A stretch of DNA of 64,000 bases from Bradyrhizobium diazoefficiens (GCF_016599855.1 NZ_CP067041.1:7036501-7100500), one strand, 5' to 3'; positions 41,458 to 51,487 are shown, numbered from the stretch's first letter. A program made the numbers and translations. Notes: a model not told the origin generated them from the letters alone.

Positions 41458-42176
41458 TGATGCGCCTCCAGGCTCAGGCCCAGCAGGCGCTCTTGCAGCG
41501 GCACGTCGGCTGCCAGCACCGCCATCTCGCCGCGATGGACGATGGTGCCGTTATCCATGACCAGCACATTGTCGCCGAGCTCGCGGGCGGCAAAGAAATT
41601 CTGTTCGACCAGGAGAATGGTGGCACCCTTGCGCTTGATCTCCTTCAGGCACTCGATCAGCGCCATCACGATCGCGGGTGCCAGGCCCTTGGTCGGCTCG
41701 TCGATCAGCAGCAGCTTGCGCGGCTCGATGATGGCGCGCGCGATCGACAGCATTTGTTTTTGCCCGCCCGAGAGACTTCCCGCTCGTGACAGCCAGAACC
41801 GGCGCAGCGCCGGGAAGAAACCAAAGATCCAGTCGAGCTGCTTGTCGTCCATTGCCGCGTCGCGGGCCGCCAGCACCAGATTCTCCCTCACCGTGAGGTC
41901 GGAGAACACCGCCATGCTCTCCGGCACATAGCCGACGCCGAGCCGGGCGATATCGGGCGTGGCGCGGCTCTCGATACGCTCGCCGGCAAGCGCAATCTCG
42001 CCGCTGGAGGCCTGCCACAGGCCCATGATGGTGCGCAGGGTCGTGGTCTTGCCGGCGCCGTTGCGGCCGAGCAGCATCGTGACCTGTCCTTGCGGGACCG
42101 CGAGGTCGATGCCCTGGAGGATATGGTAGCGGCCGATATGGGTGTGCACGCCGGAGAGTTTGAGCAGATCGGTCAT
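41454..42176 (-). CDS. livF: Liv-type ABC transporter ATP-binding protein LivF
   Basis: One of two ATPases driving the importer, 240 residues. Walker A is GRNGAGKTTT, the signature is LSGGQKQMLSIARA, Walker B is LLLIDEPTKGLAPAIV, and the H-loop segment is LLVEQNFFAA. The second position of Walker A (GRNGAGK) and the GLAPAIV sequence are typical of LivF. It overlaps livG by 4 bp upstream and livH by 4 bp downstream. Confidence 0.95.
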   Translation of the reverse strand: MTDLLKLSGVHTHIGRYHILQGIDLAVPQGQVTMLLGRNGAGKTTTLRTIMGLWQASSGEIALAGERIESRATPDIARLGVGYVPESMAVFSDLTVRENLVLAARDAAMDDKQLDWIFGFFPALRRFWLSRAGSLSGGQKQMLSIARAIIEPRKLLLIDEPTKGLAPAIVMALIECLKEIKRKGATILLVEQNFFAARELGDNVLVMDNGTIVHRGEMAVLAADVPLQERLLGLSLEAHQ

Positions 42177-42949
42177 GCTGCGCCCTCTGCAGCGTTTTTG
42201 GGTGCGACGCCGAGATAGGCTTCCTGCACGATCGGCGAGGCGATCACTTCTGCCGGCGGCCCGTCCGCAACGAGTTGTCCGTTATGCAGCACGATGATGC
42301 GATCGGCGAGCGAGCGAACCACATCCATCTTGTGCTCGACCAAGAGGATGATCTTGCTCTTGTCCTGCTTGAGCTGCGCGATCAGGTTGAGCACGAGCGG
42401 CACCTCGTCGATGCTCATGCCGGCGGTCGGCTCGTCGAACATGAACACCTTCGGCTCCAGTGCGATCATCAGCGCCACCTCGAGCTTGCGCTGGTCGCCA
42501 TGCGATAGCGCGGTTGCAGCCACGCCGCGGCGACTGCCGAGTGCGACCTGGTCGAGAATGTTATCTGCGCGCGCTATCAGGTCGCGACGGACCATCCAGG
42601 GCCGCAGCATGTCGTAATGGGTGCCGTTCGCCGCCTGCACCGCAAGCCGGACGTTCTCCTCCACCGTCAGGTTCGGAAAGAGATTTGTCAGTTGGAACGC
42701 GCGTCCGAGACCCGCGCGGGTCCGCAGCGGCGCGGAATGCTGGGTGATGTCGGTGCCGTCGAACAGGATGTGGCCCGCGGAGGCGCGCAACTGGCCTGAG
42801 ATCAAATTGAAATAGGTGGTCTTGCCGGCGCCGTTCGGCCCGACGATGGCGGTGAGCTCGCCCGGTCGAAAGCTGCAACTGACATTGTTGACCGCGACGT
42901 GGCCGCCGAAGCGGATGGTGAGGTCGCGGGTTTCGAGGGAGAGCGTCAT
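42173..42949 (-). CDS. livG: Liv-type ABC transporter ATP-binding protein LivG
   Basis: The second ATPase of the importer, 258 residues. Walker A is GPNGAGKTTYF. The signature is LSHGDQRKLEVALMIA, the LSHGxQ variant characteristic of LivG. Walker B is VFMFDEPTAGMSIDE, and the H-loop is LLVEHKMDVV. The C-terminal DRIIVLHNGQLVADGPP is also standard. It is separated from livK by 204 bp that hold a family D repeat, and from livF by a 4-bp overlap. Confidence 0.95.
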   Translation of the reverse strand: MTLSLETRDLTIRFGGHVAVNNVSCSFRPGELTAIVGPNGAGKTTYFNLISGQLRASAGHILFDGTDITQHSAPLRTRAGLGRAFQLTNLFPNLTVEENVRLAVQAANGTHYDMLRPWMVRRDLIARADNILDQVALGSRRGVAATALSHGDQRKLEVALMIALEPKVFMFDEPTAGMSIDEVPLVLNLIAQLKQDKSKIILLVEHKMDVVRSLADRIIVLHNGQLVADGPPAEVIASPIVQEAYLGVAPKNAAEGAA

Positions 42950-43000
42950 AGGGAATCTGGCAAGTGATGAAAGAGGATATATTCGCGATCACGCTGCGCT

Positions 43001-43141
43001 CCCTCCCCGCTCTTGTCCGCCGAAGCCCGCCTTCTGGCGAAGGCGGATGCGGGGGAAGGCGGGGGGAGAGGGTGTCTCCGCAGGCGAGACCCCCCAAGAG
43101 GCGAGAGCCCTCTCCCGGCTTCCCCGCAAGCGGGGGAGGTG
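43001..43141. repeat. Palindromic intergenic repeat, family D (copy 1)
   Basis: CCCTCCCCGCTC...-type and CTTCCCCGCAAGCGGGGGAG arms form nested hairpins; the last of these (about 43120-43139) is a strong perfect stem. A related copy is at 61121. It lies inside the liv operon between livK and livG, where it could set relative mRNA levels. Confidence 0.75.
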
Positions 43142-43153
43142 AAGCAAGAAAGC

Positions 43154-44338
43154 TCACCGCTTGTTGCGGATCGGAACGTCCATATCCTCGATCTTCAGCT
43201 CGCGGACCGGCTCGAGAATGGCCCAGGCGACGTTCGGATCGACCTTGACCTTGAAGTGATACATGCTCTGCAGCGCCTGATGGTCCTCTTTGCGGAACAC
43301 CATCTTGCCCTTCGGCGTGTCGAACTCCATGCCCTCCATCGCCGTGATCAGCTTCTCGGTATCGGTCGATTTCGCCTTGGTGACGGCGGCGACGACGGAC
43401 ATGGCGGCGGCAAAGCCGCCGGCGGTGAAGAAATCCGGCGGCGACTTGAAGCGCTTCTGGTGCTCGGCGACGAACCAGTCGTTCACCGGGTTCTTGGGGA
43501 TGTCGTAGTAGTAATAGGTGGCGCCTTCCATGCCTGGCAGGCCCTTATAGGCGGCGAGCGCCGGCAGGATATTGCCGCCAGTCGAGAGTTCGATGCCGTA
43601 GCGCTTCGGGTCCATGTCCTGGAGCTTGGCCAGCGGATTGCCGGCGCCGGCCCAGATCACCCAGATCACCTTGCGGCCCGGCTTGTCCTTCAGCGCGTCG
43701 AACAGGCGCTGGCCGACCGCGGTGAAGTCGGTGGTGTTGGTCGGAGCATATTCTTCGGCGGCAAGCGTCGCACCGGTCTTGGCCAGCGCCTCCTTGAAGG
43801 CGGCGACGCCGTCGCGGCCGAAGGCGTAGTCCTGGGCCAGCGTCGCAACGGTAACGCCCTGCTTGCCGATCGCGACCGCGTTCGAGATCGCGTCCTGCGA
43901 GGAGTTGCGCGCGGTACGGAAGATGTAGCGATTCCACTTCTCGCCGGTAATCTGGTCCGCAACCGCGGGCTCGACGATCAGGATCTTCTTGTTCTCCTCG
44001 GCGACCGGGAGAATGGCGAGTGCCGCGGCCGACGAGGTCGTGCCGATCGCGATGTCGGCCTTGTCATCCTGGTAGGCTTCGGCGAGCGCGGCCTTGGACA
44101 GGTCCGGCTTACCCTGGTCGTCCTTGGTGATGATGACGATCTTGCGGCCGTCGAGCATCATGGTGCCCTTGGTGGCATACTCAAAACCCATTTGCAGGCC
44201 GGTTTCGGTCTGCTTGGCATAGGCCTCCAGCGGGCCGGTCTTGCCGTAGATTAGCGCGACCTTGAGATCGTCGGCATGCGCAGAGGCGGCCGCCGCGAGG
44301 GCGAGAATGGTTGTTGTTATGATGAATGATCGACGCAA
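43154..44338 (-). CDS. livK: Liv-type ABC transporter substrate-binding protein LivK
   Basis: The periplasmic receptor of the importer, 394 residues. The signal peptide MRRSFIITTTILALAAAASAHA is followed by DDLKVALIYGKTGPLEAYAKQTETG. It is only distantly like the other Liv-type receptor in this window (3488). The start is TTG at 44338: the sequence AGGAGGGACCATC sits directly before it, and no ATG lies near. A TTG start may limit expression. LivK heads the livK-G-F-H-M operon. The CoA-transferase gene ends only 109 bp upstream in the same direction. Together they may form part of one catabolic transcription block under the sigma-54 activator at 48077. Confidence 0.92.
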   Translation of the reverse strand: MRRSFIITTTILALAAAASAHADDLKVALIYGKTGPLEAYAKQTETGLQMGFEYATKGTMMLDGRKIVIITKDDQGKPDLSKAALAEAYQDDKADIAIGTTSSAAALAILPVAEENKKILIVEPAVADQITGEKWNRYIFRTARNSSQDAISNAVAIGKQGVTVATLAQDYAFGRDGVAAFKEALAKTGATLAAEEYAPTNTTDFTAVGQRLFDALKDKPGRKVIWVIWAGAGNPLAKLQDMDPKRYGIELSTGGNILPALAAYKGLPGMEGATYYYYDIPKNPVNDWFVAEHQKRFKSPPDFFTAGGFAAAMSVVAAVTKAKSTDTEKLITAMEGMEFDTPKGKMVFRKEDHQALQSMYHFKVKVDPNVAWAILEPVRELKIEDMDVPIRNKR

Positions 44339-44447
44339 GATGGTCCCTCCTGACTAGGATTTTCTGGCAATAGCGATTTGCACAGCCCGGGGAACGTTGC
44401 AATTCGACCTTCCGGCCAAAGCTCTGCATGCGGACTCTGTATCATGT

Positions 44448-46490
44448 TCAAACCTGCCGCGCAGCGTGTAGCGCGCCGCCAAGGGACGCAACGCCCCCGA
44501 CCTGGCGCCAATCCGACTGCGCCTCCTCGGCGCTCTCGAAAATATGCGGCGCAACGCCGCGCCGCTCCAGCGCCTCGCCGAGCTTGATGCGCAGGAAGCC
44601 GGACGTGGTGTAGCGCGATACGCCGGCATAGAAGCGGTCGACCAGGCTGCGCACCATGGCCGAATAGTCGTCGAGCAGTTCCGGCAGAATCGAGAAGTTG
44701 TCATAATTAACGATGGCGTAAACCTTGCGGCCGAGCGGAGTGAGCCTCGCCGCGACAATCCGCCCGATCTCGTCGATCTCGGCCTTGCTGCGCAAGGGAT
44801 AGCGCTCCAGGTTGATGAAGAACAGGTTCTGTTCCTCGTCGAGGGTGAAGCGCTGGTCGAGCGGGATGGTGAGCAGCCGTTCGCGCAGGTCCATCGGGCT
44901 GTCGCGAAAGATGCGCGCATCCATCAGGCCGGGATCGCGCGGGATCAGCGGCGTGAAATCCATCAGGCGCAGGATGTCGCGTTCGATGTCGACGCCGGGC
45001 GCGACCTCGATGAGCTCGAGCCCGTCAGGCCGCAGCGCGAAGACGCAGCGCTCGGTGACGTAGAGCACGCGTTGTCCGCGCGCCGCCGCGAAGGGACCGC
45101 TGAAGGTGACATGCTCGACATGATCGACGAATTTGCGGGACTTCGCCTCCTCGAGGATGGAGAGCTTGCCGCCGGCGACCGCAATCCGCTGCCTGCCGGC
45201 GGCGAAGGTGCCGACGAACACGACCTCCTTGGCATTCTGACTGATGTTGATGAAGCCGCCGGCGCCGGCAAGCTTCGGCCCGAACTTGCTGACATTGATG
45301 TTGCCGGCGCGGTCGACCTGCGCGAGCCCGAGGAAGGCGGCATCCAGCCCGCCGCCGTCATAGAAATCGAACTGATAGGGCTGGTCGATCACGGCCTGGG
45401 TGTTGATCGCCGCGCCAAAGTCGATGCCGCTTGCGGGTATGCCGCCGATCACGCCGGGTTCCGCCGTCAGCGTGATCAGGTCGATGATGCGCTCTTCATT
45501 GGCGACGGAGGCGATCCCCTCGGGCATGCCGATGCCGAGATTGACGACGCTGTTGGTCTTCAGCTCGAAGGCCGCGCGGCGGGCGATGATCTTGCGCTCG
45601 CTGAGCGGCATCACTTGCAGCGATGTCGCGCGCACCCGGATTTCGCTCGAGTAGGCGGGATTGTATTGCGTGCCAAACGTCTGCCAATGATGCTCGGGCT
45701 TGGCGACGACGATGCAGTCGACGAGGATTCCGGGAATCTTGACCTGGCGCGGATTAAGGCTGCCGCTCTCGGCGACCCGCTCGACCTGGGCGATGACGAT
45801 GCCGCTGGAATTGTGCGCGGCCATGGCAATCGCAAGCGCTTCCAGAGTCAGCGCCTCCTTTTCCATGGTCAGGTTGCCGTCGGGATCGCCGGTGGTGGCG
45901 CGGATGATCCCGACGTGAATCGGAAATGTATGGTAGAGCAGGCATTCTTCGCCGCGCAACGTGATCAGTTCCACCATGTCTTCGGTGGTGCGCGCATTCA
46001 GCTTGCCGCCGCCGTGCCGGGGATCGACGAAGGTGCCCATGCCGACGCGGGTGATGTGGCCCGGCCGGTGGGCCGCGATGTCGCGGAACAGATGCGTGAT
46101 CACGCCCTGCGGAAGATTATACGCCTCGATCTGGTTTGCGATCGCGAGCTGCTGGAGTTTTGGCGCCAGGCCCCAATGCCCGCCGATCACACGGCGGACC
46201 AGGCCTTCATGCGCGAAATGGTTCAGACCACGGTGCTTGCCGTCACCCTGGCCCGCGGCATAGACCAGCGTCAGATTGCGCGGCTTGCCTTGGGTGTAGG
46301 GCGCATCGCCCTCGTTGGATAGATAGAGCTCCTCCAGCGCCAGCGCGATTTCCTCGGCAAAGCCGATGCCGACAAAGCCACCGGTCGCGACCGTGTCGCC
46401 GTCGCGGATCAGCATGACGGCTTCAGTCGCCGTGACGATCTTGCCCTTCTCGGAATTGGGCAGGTAAGCCAAGGCAGGATGCTGGCTCAC
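44448..46490 (-). CDS. Acyl-CoA:carboxylate CoA-transferase (family I, YdiF-like fused subunits)
   Basis: A cytoplasmic enzyme of about 680 residues in which both CoA-transferase subunits are fused, as in YdiF and propionate CoA-transferases. An N-terminal domain ([23 protein letters not shown]) is followed by the second domain with the active-site Glu in [18 protein letters not shown] and [13 protein letters not shown] contacts. It probably activates a short- or medium-chain acid using acetyl-CoA or another donor. A GTG at 46490 is favoured as start because GGAGG lies 7 bp before it; an ATG at 46505 is an alternative. It follows the MHS transporter gene by 85 bp that contains a perfect hairpin. 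Import of an acid followed by CoA transfer is the likely joint role. Confidence 0.9.
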   Translation of the reverse strand: MSQHPALAYLPNSEKGKIVTATEAVMLIRDGDTVATGGFVGIGFAEEIALALEELYLSNEGDAPYTQGKPRNLTLVYAAGQGDGKHRGLNHFAHEGLVRRVIGGHWGLAPKLQQLAIANQIEAYNLPQGVITHLFRDIAAHRPGHITRVGMGTFVDPRHGGGKLNARTTEDMVELITLRGEECLLYHTFPIHVGIIRATTGDPDGNLTMEKEALTLEALAIAMAAHNSSGIVIAQVERVAESGSLNPRQVKIPGILVDCIVVAKPEHHWQTFGTQYNPAYSSEIRVRATSLQVMPLSERKIIARRAAFELKTNSVVNLGIGMPEGIASVANEERIIDLITLTAEPGVIGGIPASGIDFGAAINTQAVIDQPYQFDFYDGGGLDAAFLGLAQVDRAGNINVSKFGPKLAGAGGFINISQNAKEVVFVGTFAAGRQRIAVAGGKLSILEEAKSRKFVDHVEHVTFSGPFAAARGQRVLYVTERCVFALRPDGLELIEVAPGVDIERDILRLMDFTPLIPRDPGLMDARIFRDSPMDLRERLLTIPLDQRFTLDEEQNLFFINLERYPLRSKAEIDEIGRIVAARLTPLGRKVYAIVNYDNFSILPELLDDYSAMVRSLVDRFYAGVSRYTTSGFLRIKLGEALERRGVAPHIFESAEEAQSDWRQVGGVASLGGALHAARQV

Positions 46491-46518
46491 GGCGTGTCCT
46501 CCCATGTCGATATTGTCA

Positions 46519-46543
46519 GGAGCGGCCTCGCGATGGCCGCTCC
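46519..46543 (-). promoter_or_regulatory. Perfect hairpin between transporter and CoA-transferase genes
   Basis: The stem GGAGCGGCC / GGCCGCTCC (9 bp) has a 7-base loop and no T-run. It lies on the transcript 29-53 bases before the CoA-transferase start, so RNA processing or differential stability is more likely than termination. Confidence 0.5.
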
Positions 46544-46575
46544 GACATTCGTGGCTTGCGATGAGCCCCTTCGGG

Positions 46576-47880
46576 CTAACCGACCTTGCGCGTTTCGATG
46601 GCGAAATAGACCGATACCACCGTGATGATCGCAAGCGCGATCATGTAGAGCGAGATCGGCCAGGTCGCGGGCGCATAGGCCGTCATCAGGCCCGTCGCGA
46701 TCAACGGCGACAGCGCGCCGGCAAAGATCGAGGCGAGGTTGTAGCCGAGCGACACGCCGCTATAGCGCACCTTGGTGCCGAACAGCTCCGACAGGAAGCT
46801 CGCCTGCGGGCCGTACATCGCGGCATGACCGACGGCGAGCCCCAGCACGATCGCGATCCAGGCATATTGCGGGTTCTTGGTCGCCAGCAGCATGAACAGC
46901 GGGAACGACATCAGTGCCGAGAACACCGCGCCGAAAATATAGATCGGCCGACGCCCGACCTTGTCGGACAGCGCGCCGAAAGCCGGAATGGTGAATGTCT
47001 CGATCGCGGCCGCGATCAAGACGCCGTTCAGCATGTCCTGCTTGTTCATGCCGAGCGATTGCGTCGCATAGGCGAGCACGAAGGTCGCGTAGATGTAGAA
47101 GAAGCCGTTTTCGGCAAAGCGCGCGCCCATCGCGAGCAGGATGTTCTTCGGGTACATCCTGATCGCCTCGAGGATCGGCATCTTCACTTCCTGCTTGGTG
47201 TCCTTGACCTTCTGGAACTCCGGAGACTCCGCAATGGTGAAGCGGATCCATAGGCCGACCAGCACCAGCGCGATCGAGAACAGGAACGGGATGCGCCAGC
47301 CCCAGGCAAGAAGCTGTGCGTCGCTCAGCATCGCCGATACCACCGAGAAGACCAGAGTGCCGAGCACCAGGCCGAGCGGCGCCCCGAGTTGCGGCCAGCT
47401 GCCGTAAAAACCCTTCTTGTCCGCGGGCGCATGCTCGACCGCCATCAGCACCGCGCCGCCCCATTCGCCCCCTAGGCCAAAACCCTGGACCAGGCGGCAG
47501 GTGACGAGCAGGATCGCGGCCCAGATGCCGGCGCTGTCGTAGGTCGGCAGGAATCCGATCGCCGCCGTCGCCGCGCCCATGATCAGCAGCGTGAGATACA
47601 GCATGGTCTTGCGGCCGATCTTGTCGCCGTAATGGCCGAACACGACCCCGCCGAGCGGGCGCGCGATGAAGCCGAGCGCATAGGTCGCGAACGCCAGCAA
47701 CGTGCCGATCGCAGGGTCGAAGGTCGGAAAGAACAGCTTGTTGAAGATCAGAGCAGCGGCGGTGCCGTAAAGGAAGAAGTCGTACCACTCGATGGCCGTG
47801 CCGATCAGGCTCGCAGTTGCGACCGTGACGTGGGACGGCTGCTTGGCCCCGAGCTCATTGACCGTGATCGCTCCACTCAT
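46576..47880 (-). CDS. MFS metabolite:H+ symporter (MHS family)
   Basis: A 12-TM inner-membrane importer of 434 residues, close to the alpha-ketoglutarate/proline/shikimate permease group. The diagnostic start [27 protein letters not shown], the loop [17 protein letters not shown], and [24 protein letters not shown] are present. It imports small carboxylic acids with protons. The ATG at 47880 follows GGGAGAACGCCAG. A consensus sigma-54 promoter lies 62-77 bp upstream of the start. The enhancer-binding activator gene is immediately upstream in the same direction. The CoA-transferase gene follows, so a substrate acid may be taken up and then thioesterified. Confidence 0.93.
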   Translation of the reverse strand: MSGAITVNELGAKQPSHVTVATASLIGTAIEWYDFFLYGTAAALIFNKLFFPTFDPAIGTLLAFATYALGFIARPLGGVVFGHYGDKIGRKTMLYLTLLIMGAATAAIGFLPTYDSAGIWAAILLVTCRLVQGFGLGGEWGGAVLMAVEHAPADKKGFYGSWPQLGAPLGLVLGTLVFSVVSAMLSDAQLLAWGWRIPFLFSIALVLVGLWIRFTIAESPEFQKVKDTKQEVKMPILEAIRMYPKNILLAMGARFAENGFFYIYATFVLAYATQSLGMNKQDMLNGVLIAAAIETFTIPAFGALSDKVGRRPIYIFGAVFSALMSFPLFMLLATKNPQYAWIAIVLGLAVGHAAMYGPQASFLSELFGTKVRYSGVSLGYNLASIFAGALSPLIATGLMTAYAPATWPISLYMIALAIITVVSVYFAIETRKVG

Positions 47881-47941
47881 CTGGCGTTCTCCCTGTTTTA
47901 CGAATGCGCATGTGCGGCATGCGTCATTGTGCAAAGCGAAA

Positions 47942-47957
47942 AGCAAGGTCCGCGCCA
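47942..47957 (-). promoter_or_regulatory. Sigma-54 (-24/-12) promoter of the transporter gene
   Basis: The minus strand reads TGGCGCG-GACC-TTGCT, a full match to TGGCRYR-N4-TTGCW, with the invariant GG and GC 10 bp apart. A T-tract follows the -12 element. Confidence 0.85.
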
Positions 47958-48045
47958 GATGCGGCGGCTTTGCGCAAAATGGCTGAAAATCCGACAATTT
48001 CGGTACATGCGCCGGCAAAGAGCTGCGCGACGCCGTGTCAGGAAT

Positions 48046-48073
48046 CCGAGACTCCAGACAAAATGAGTCTCGG
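48046..48073. promoter_or_regulatory. Perfect dyad CCGAGACTC-N10-GAGTCTCGG, candidate activator site
   Basis: Perfect 9-bp arms with a 10-bp centre. The middle of the dyad lies about 115 bp upstream of the -12 element, a normal enhancer distance for a sigma-54 activator. It is also 4 bp after the activator's stop codon, but no T-run follows in the minus direction, so a terminator is less likely. Confidence 0.65.
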
Positions 48074-48076
48074 AAC

Positions 48077-49519
48077 TCAGACGGAGGCCGGTCCCGCGGC
48101 GAGGCCAAACTTGGCGAGCTTCTTGTAAAAGGTCGCGCGCGAGATGCGCAGCATCTTGGCGGCTTCGGAGATCTGGCCGTTGCTGGCGGCGAGCGCCTGC
48201 TCGAGGGTGTGCTTCTCGAACTCCGCCTCGGCCGCGGCATAAGGCACCACGATGCCGGCCGCACGCATCGTCGAGGCGGGCCTCGCATCCGTGCCGACGG
48301 GCAGGATGCGGGCGAAATCGTCGCCGGTCAGCCGCCCGGAATCGCTCAGGATCAGCGCGCGCTCCAGGATGTTGCGAAGCTCGCGGACATTCCCCGGCCA
48401 ATCGTAGCGGGCAAGCGCTGACAGCGCGCTGGGTGTGATCTTGGCGCTGACATAGTCGCCGGAGGCGCTGATGTCCTCGAGCAGCCGGGCGCTGATATCG
48501 GGGAGATCACCGAGGCAGTCGCGCAGGGGCGGCAGATCGATCGAGAGCACGTTGAGGCGATAGTACAGGTCAGGCCGGAACGCGCCGTCGCTGACGCGCT
48601 TGCGCAAATCCACATTGGTGGCGGCGATCACGCGCACGTCGACCTTGGAGATCTTGTCCGATCCGAGCGGCTCGATCTCACGCTCCTGCAACACGCGCAG
48701 CAGCTTGGCCTGCAATTGCAGCGGCATCTCGCCGATCTCGTCGAGAAACAGCGTGCCGCCGTCGGCGATCCGGAATTTTCCCTCGCGGCCCTTGCGATCG
48801 GCGCCGGTATAGGCCCCGGGCGCGGTGCCGAAGAATTCCGATTCGATCAGCGTGTCGGGAATCGCGGCGACGTTGACGCTGACGAACGGCTTCTCGGCGC
48901 GAGAGGAGGCGTTGTGAATGGCCTGCGCCAGCATCTCCTTGCCCGTGCCGGTTTCGCCCATGAGCAGGACGGTTACGTTCTGCCGGGCGGCACGTCCCGC
49001 AAGTTCCTTGGCCTGCGCGATGCCCGGCGTCGCACCGACGAAGTCCGCGAAGGTGAAGCGGGCCGCGCGGGGGTTCGACAATTGCCGTCGCGCCAGCCGC
49101 AGGTCGCTCTCGAGCTGCGCGACGCGGACAAGCAGAGGTTTGAGGCTTTCCAGCTGATCATAGAGCACGAAGCCGATCGCGCCGATCACCTTCCGGTTCT
49201 CATCCTCGATTGGCATGCGCGTCACCACGAGCTGCTCGCCGCCGAGCTCCATGATGTCGAGCAGGATCGGCTCGCCGGTCTCGACGACCTTCCGCATCAG
49301 GCTGTTCGGAATGATCTCCTCGATCGGCCGTCCCATCGCCTCGGAGGTGTGCTTGAGGCCGAGCGAGGCGAGGTATTTCTCATTGACGTAGACCACCCGG
49401 CCATTGCGATCGATCGCGATCGCGCCCTCGCACAGATGCTCCAGCCGTTCGAACAACGTCACCATCGCCCGCGCATGGACATAAGCGGGATCGCTGACGT
49501 CAGAGGAAGAAGGTGACAT
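48077..49519 (-). CDS. Sigma-54-dependent transcriptional activator with PAS domain
   Basis: An enhancer-binding protein of 480 residues. An N-terminal PAS domain (residues about 20-130, [24 protein letters not shown]) probably senses a small molecule. The AAA+ domain has Walker A GETGTGKE near residue 188, the sigma-54 contact loop GAYTGA (Tyr in place of the usual Phe), Walker [13 protein letters not shown] and the arginine-finger region [12 protein letters not shown] Fis-type helix-turn-helix ends the protein ([18 protein letters not shown]). The ATG at 49519 gives a typical N-terminus. It very likely activates the transporter and CoA-transferase genes downstream from the -24/-12 promoter at 47942. 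It may also be autoregulated. Confidence 0.94.
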   Translation of the reverse strand: MSPSSSDVSDPAYVHARAMVTLFERLEHLCEGAIAIDRNGRVVYVNEKYLASLGLKHTSEAMGRPIEEIIPNSLMRKVVETGEPILLDIMELGGEQLVVTRMPIEDENRKVIGAIGFVLYDQLESLKPLLVRVAQLESDLRLARRQLSNPRAARFTFADFVGATPGIAQAKELAGRAARQNVTVLLMGETGTGKEMLAQAIHNASSRAEKPFVSVNVAAIPDTLIESEFFGTAPGAYTGADRKGREGKFRIADGGTLFLDEIGEMPLQLQAKLLRVLQEREIEPLGSDKISKVDVRVIAATNVDLRKRVSDGAFRPDLYYRLNVLSIDLPPLRDCLGDLPDISARLLEDISASGDYVSAKITPSALSALARYDWPGNVRELRNILERALILSDSGRLTGDDFARILPVGTDARPASTMRAAGIVVPYAAAEAEFEKHTLEQALAASNGQISEAAKMLRISRATFYKKLAKFGLAAGPASV

Positions 49520-49612
49520 GGCGTGCCTCGGGGAGGTCCACCTGTGTATTACCAAAAGGGCTGGTATTTCAAAGGAGGAAATGGACTGGGGCACTCGGGC
49601 CGCCCCACCACT

Positions 49613-49713
49613 GTCATGCCCCGGCTTGACCGGAGCATCCAGTACGCCGCGGCTTTTCGATTCAACTACAACCGTCTCGGCGTACTGGGTCGCCCGGTCA
49701 AGCCGGGCGACGA
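49613..49713. repeat. Palindromic intergenic repeat, family C (copy 2)
   Basis: The outer arms ATGCCCCGGCTTGACCGG and CCGGTCAAGCCGGGC pair. The inner arms CAGTACGCCG and CGGCGTACTG pair perfectly. It lies between the divergent-facing ends of the activator and GGDEF-EAL genes and is partly present in the activator's leader. Confidence 0.8.
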
Positions 49714-49741
49714 CACCGGTATGTGTCGCGCCGCTGTCCGC

Positions 49742-51487
49742 CTAGCGCCGATACCCGCTCGCGCGCGAATAGCCTAGCCGGCTCTGTTGCATCGGGCGGC
49801 TGGCGACGCTGGCCCGCGACTCGCTCGAGGCCGGCGTGGCGAGCTTCAGCTCCTCCAGAAAGATCGGGCGGGCGAAATAGTAGCCCTGCGCGTAGCGGAT
49901 CTTGGTTGCGGCCTGGAGATAGGCGAGTTCTTCGTAGGATTCGAGGCCTTCGGCGATCACGGTCATGCCGAGCGCCTCGCTCAGGGATTCGATCGCGCGC
50001 AAAATGCCCTGGCTGCGCGGGCGGTTGTGGATGTCGGTGATGAAGGAGCGGTCGATCTTGATCTCGTCGGCGGTGATGTCGGCGAGCGCCGAGAGCGAGG
50101 AATAGCCGGTGCCGAAATCGTCGATCGAGATGCCGACGCCGAGCTTGCGGAACATCGGCAGTATCTCGGCCTGGAAGTGATTCTTGGCGACGAAGGCGTC
50201 TTCCGTCACCTCGATCATGAAGCGCTGCGGATAGCCGGTATCCTCCAGCGCGTGGGCAAAACTTCGCATGAATTCCGGGTTGCCAGCCTGCTTGGCGGCA
50301 ACATTGATGCTGATGGTCGCTTCGGCGCCAAACATATCGTTGATCAGGTCGATCGACTTGACGATCTCTGCGAGCACGAGATGGGTGAGCTCGTCGATCA
50401 GCCCGAGCTCGACCGCAAGGTTGATGAACGAGCCGGGCGCCTGGATGACGCCTTCGTCATCGCGTAGCCGCACCAGCGCCTCGATGCCCTGCACGGCCAG
50501 TGTCCGGATGTCGACCTTGGACTGGAACGCGCAGCAGAAGCGCTTTTCGAGGATGGCCTGCCGCAGCGACTGCTCGATCTTCATCCGCGCCAGTGCCTCG
50601 CGCTCCATGCCGGCATCGAAGAAGGCGGAGGATCCCTTGCCGTTGTTCTTGATGCGATACATCGCGATGTCGGCGTTCTGACGCAGCGTCTCGAAGTTGC
50701 GGCCGTGATCGGGATAGAGGCTGACGCCGACGGAAGTCGAGGCAAATATCTCGGAACTGTCGATGAAGAACGGCGCGGTGAGCCGCTGCAGCGTCGATTG
50801 CACGAACTCCGCGACTTCCCCCTGGCTCCGGATCGGCGACAGCAGCAGCAGGAATTCGTCGCCGGAGATGCGGGACAGCATGTCGGAATCCCGCAGGTCG
50901 CGGCTGAGCCGTTTCGACAGCTCGACCAGCAGCGCATCGCCGACGGTATGGCCGTAATAGTCGTTGATATGCTTGAAATTGTCGATGTCGAGAAAGGCGA
51001 GCGCGAAACGCTCGCCGGGGCGATCGCGCGCCAGCAGGCTGTCGGTGTGATGCTCGATCACGCGCCGTGAGGGCAACCCGGTGAGCTCGTCGAAATAGGC
51101 GGAGCGGAACAGCTGGTCCTCGAAATTCTTCTGCTCGGTGATGTCGGCGGAGGCCGAGATCAGGAGGTCGCGGCCGGCGAGGCGAACCGGACGATGCGTG
51201 GTGAGCAGCACCTGGCGCGCGGCGCCGTTCTGAAGCGCTTCTTCGGAGATGACCGGCTGTCCGGCCCTCAGCGCCCGCTCGCAGGCTTCGCGGCGCTGTG
51301 CGAGATCGGGCGACGGACTGCTGCCGTCCATGCCGAGCTGGGCGGCCGCCGCATCGTTGACCAGGAGAAGCTTGCCTTGCGCGTCCTGCACGGTCAGGCC
51401 GGCAGGCAGCATTCTAACGATTTCTTTGAGAAATCCGAGTTCGGCTTCGCTCGCGCCGTTATATGCGTTGTCGTTCATAGAAATCAT
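49742..51487 (-). CDS. PAS-GGDEF-EAL protein with degenerate GGDEF site
   Basis: A cytoplasmic c-di-GMP protein of 581 residues. A PAS-like domain (LKEIVRMLPAGLTVQDAQGKLLLVND) is followed by GGDEF and EAL domains. The GGDEF loop reads RISGDEFLLLL, so the first Gly is Ser and cyclase activity is doubtful. The EAL domain has GIEALVRLRD, FMIEVTEDAFV and IDDFGTGYSSLSAL, close to intact, so phosphodiesterase activity is possible. The C-terminus is Ser/Arg-rich. The start may be the ATG at 51487 or, 9 bases on, at 51478. No membrane segment is present. It is followed downstream by the activator gene but separated by a repeat. Confidence 0.9.
   Translation of the reverse strand: MISMNDNAYNGASEAELGFLKEIVRMLPAGLTVQDAQGKLLLVNDAAAAQLGMDGSSPSPDLAQRREACERALRAGQPVISEEALQNGAARQVLLTTHRPVRLAGRDLLISASADITEQKNFEDQLFRSAYFDELTGLPSRRVIEHHTDSLLARDRPGERFALAFLDIDNFKHINDYYGHTVGDALLVELSKRLSRDLRDSDMLSRISGDEFLLLLSPIRSQGEVAEFVQSTLQRLTAPFFIDSSEIFASTSVGVSLYPDHGRNFETLRQNADIAMYRIKNNGKGSSAFFDAGMEREALARMKIEQSLRQAILEKRFCCAFQSKVDIRTLAVQGIEALVRLRDDEGVIQAPGSFINLAVELGLIDELTHLVLAEIVKSIDLINDMFGAEATISINVAAKQAGNPEFMRSFAHALEDTGYPQRFMIEVTEDAFVAKNHFQAEILPMFRKLGVGISIDDFGTGYSSLSALADITADEIKIDRSFITDIHNRPRSQGILRAIESLSEALGMTVIAEGLESYEELAYLQAATKIRYAQGYYFARPIFLEELKLATPASSESRASVASRPMQQSRLGYSRASGYRR

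Noticed and set aside
44544..46322. 592-codon plus-strand ORF opposite the CoA-transferase
   Set aside because: Same reason: a shadow of a well-supported gene.
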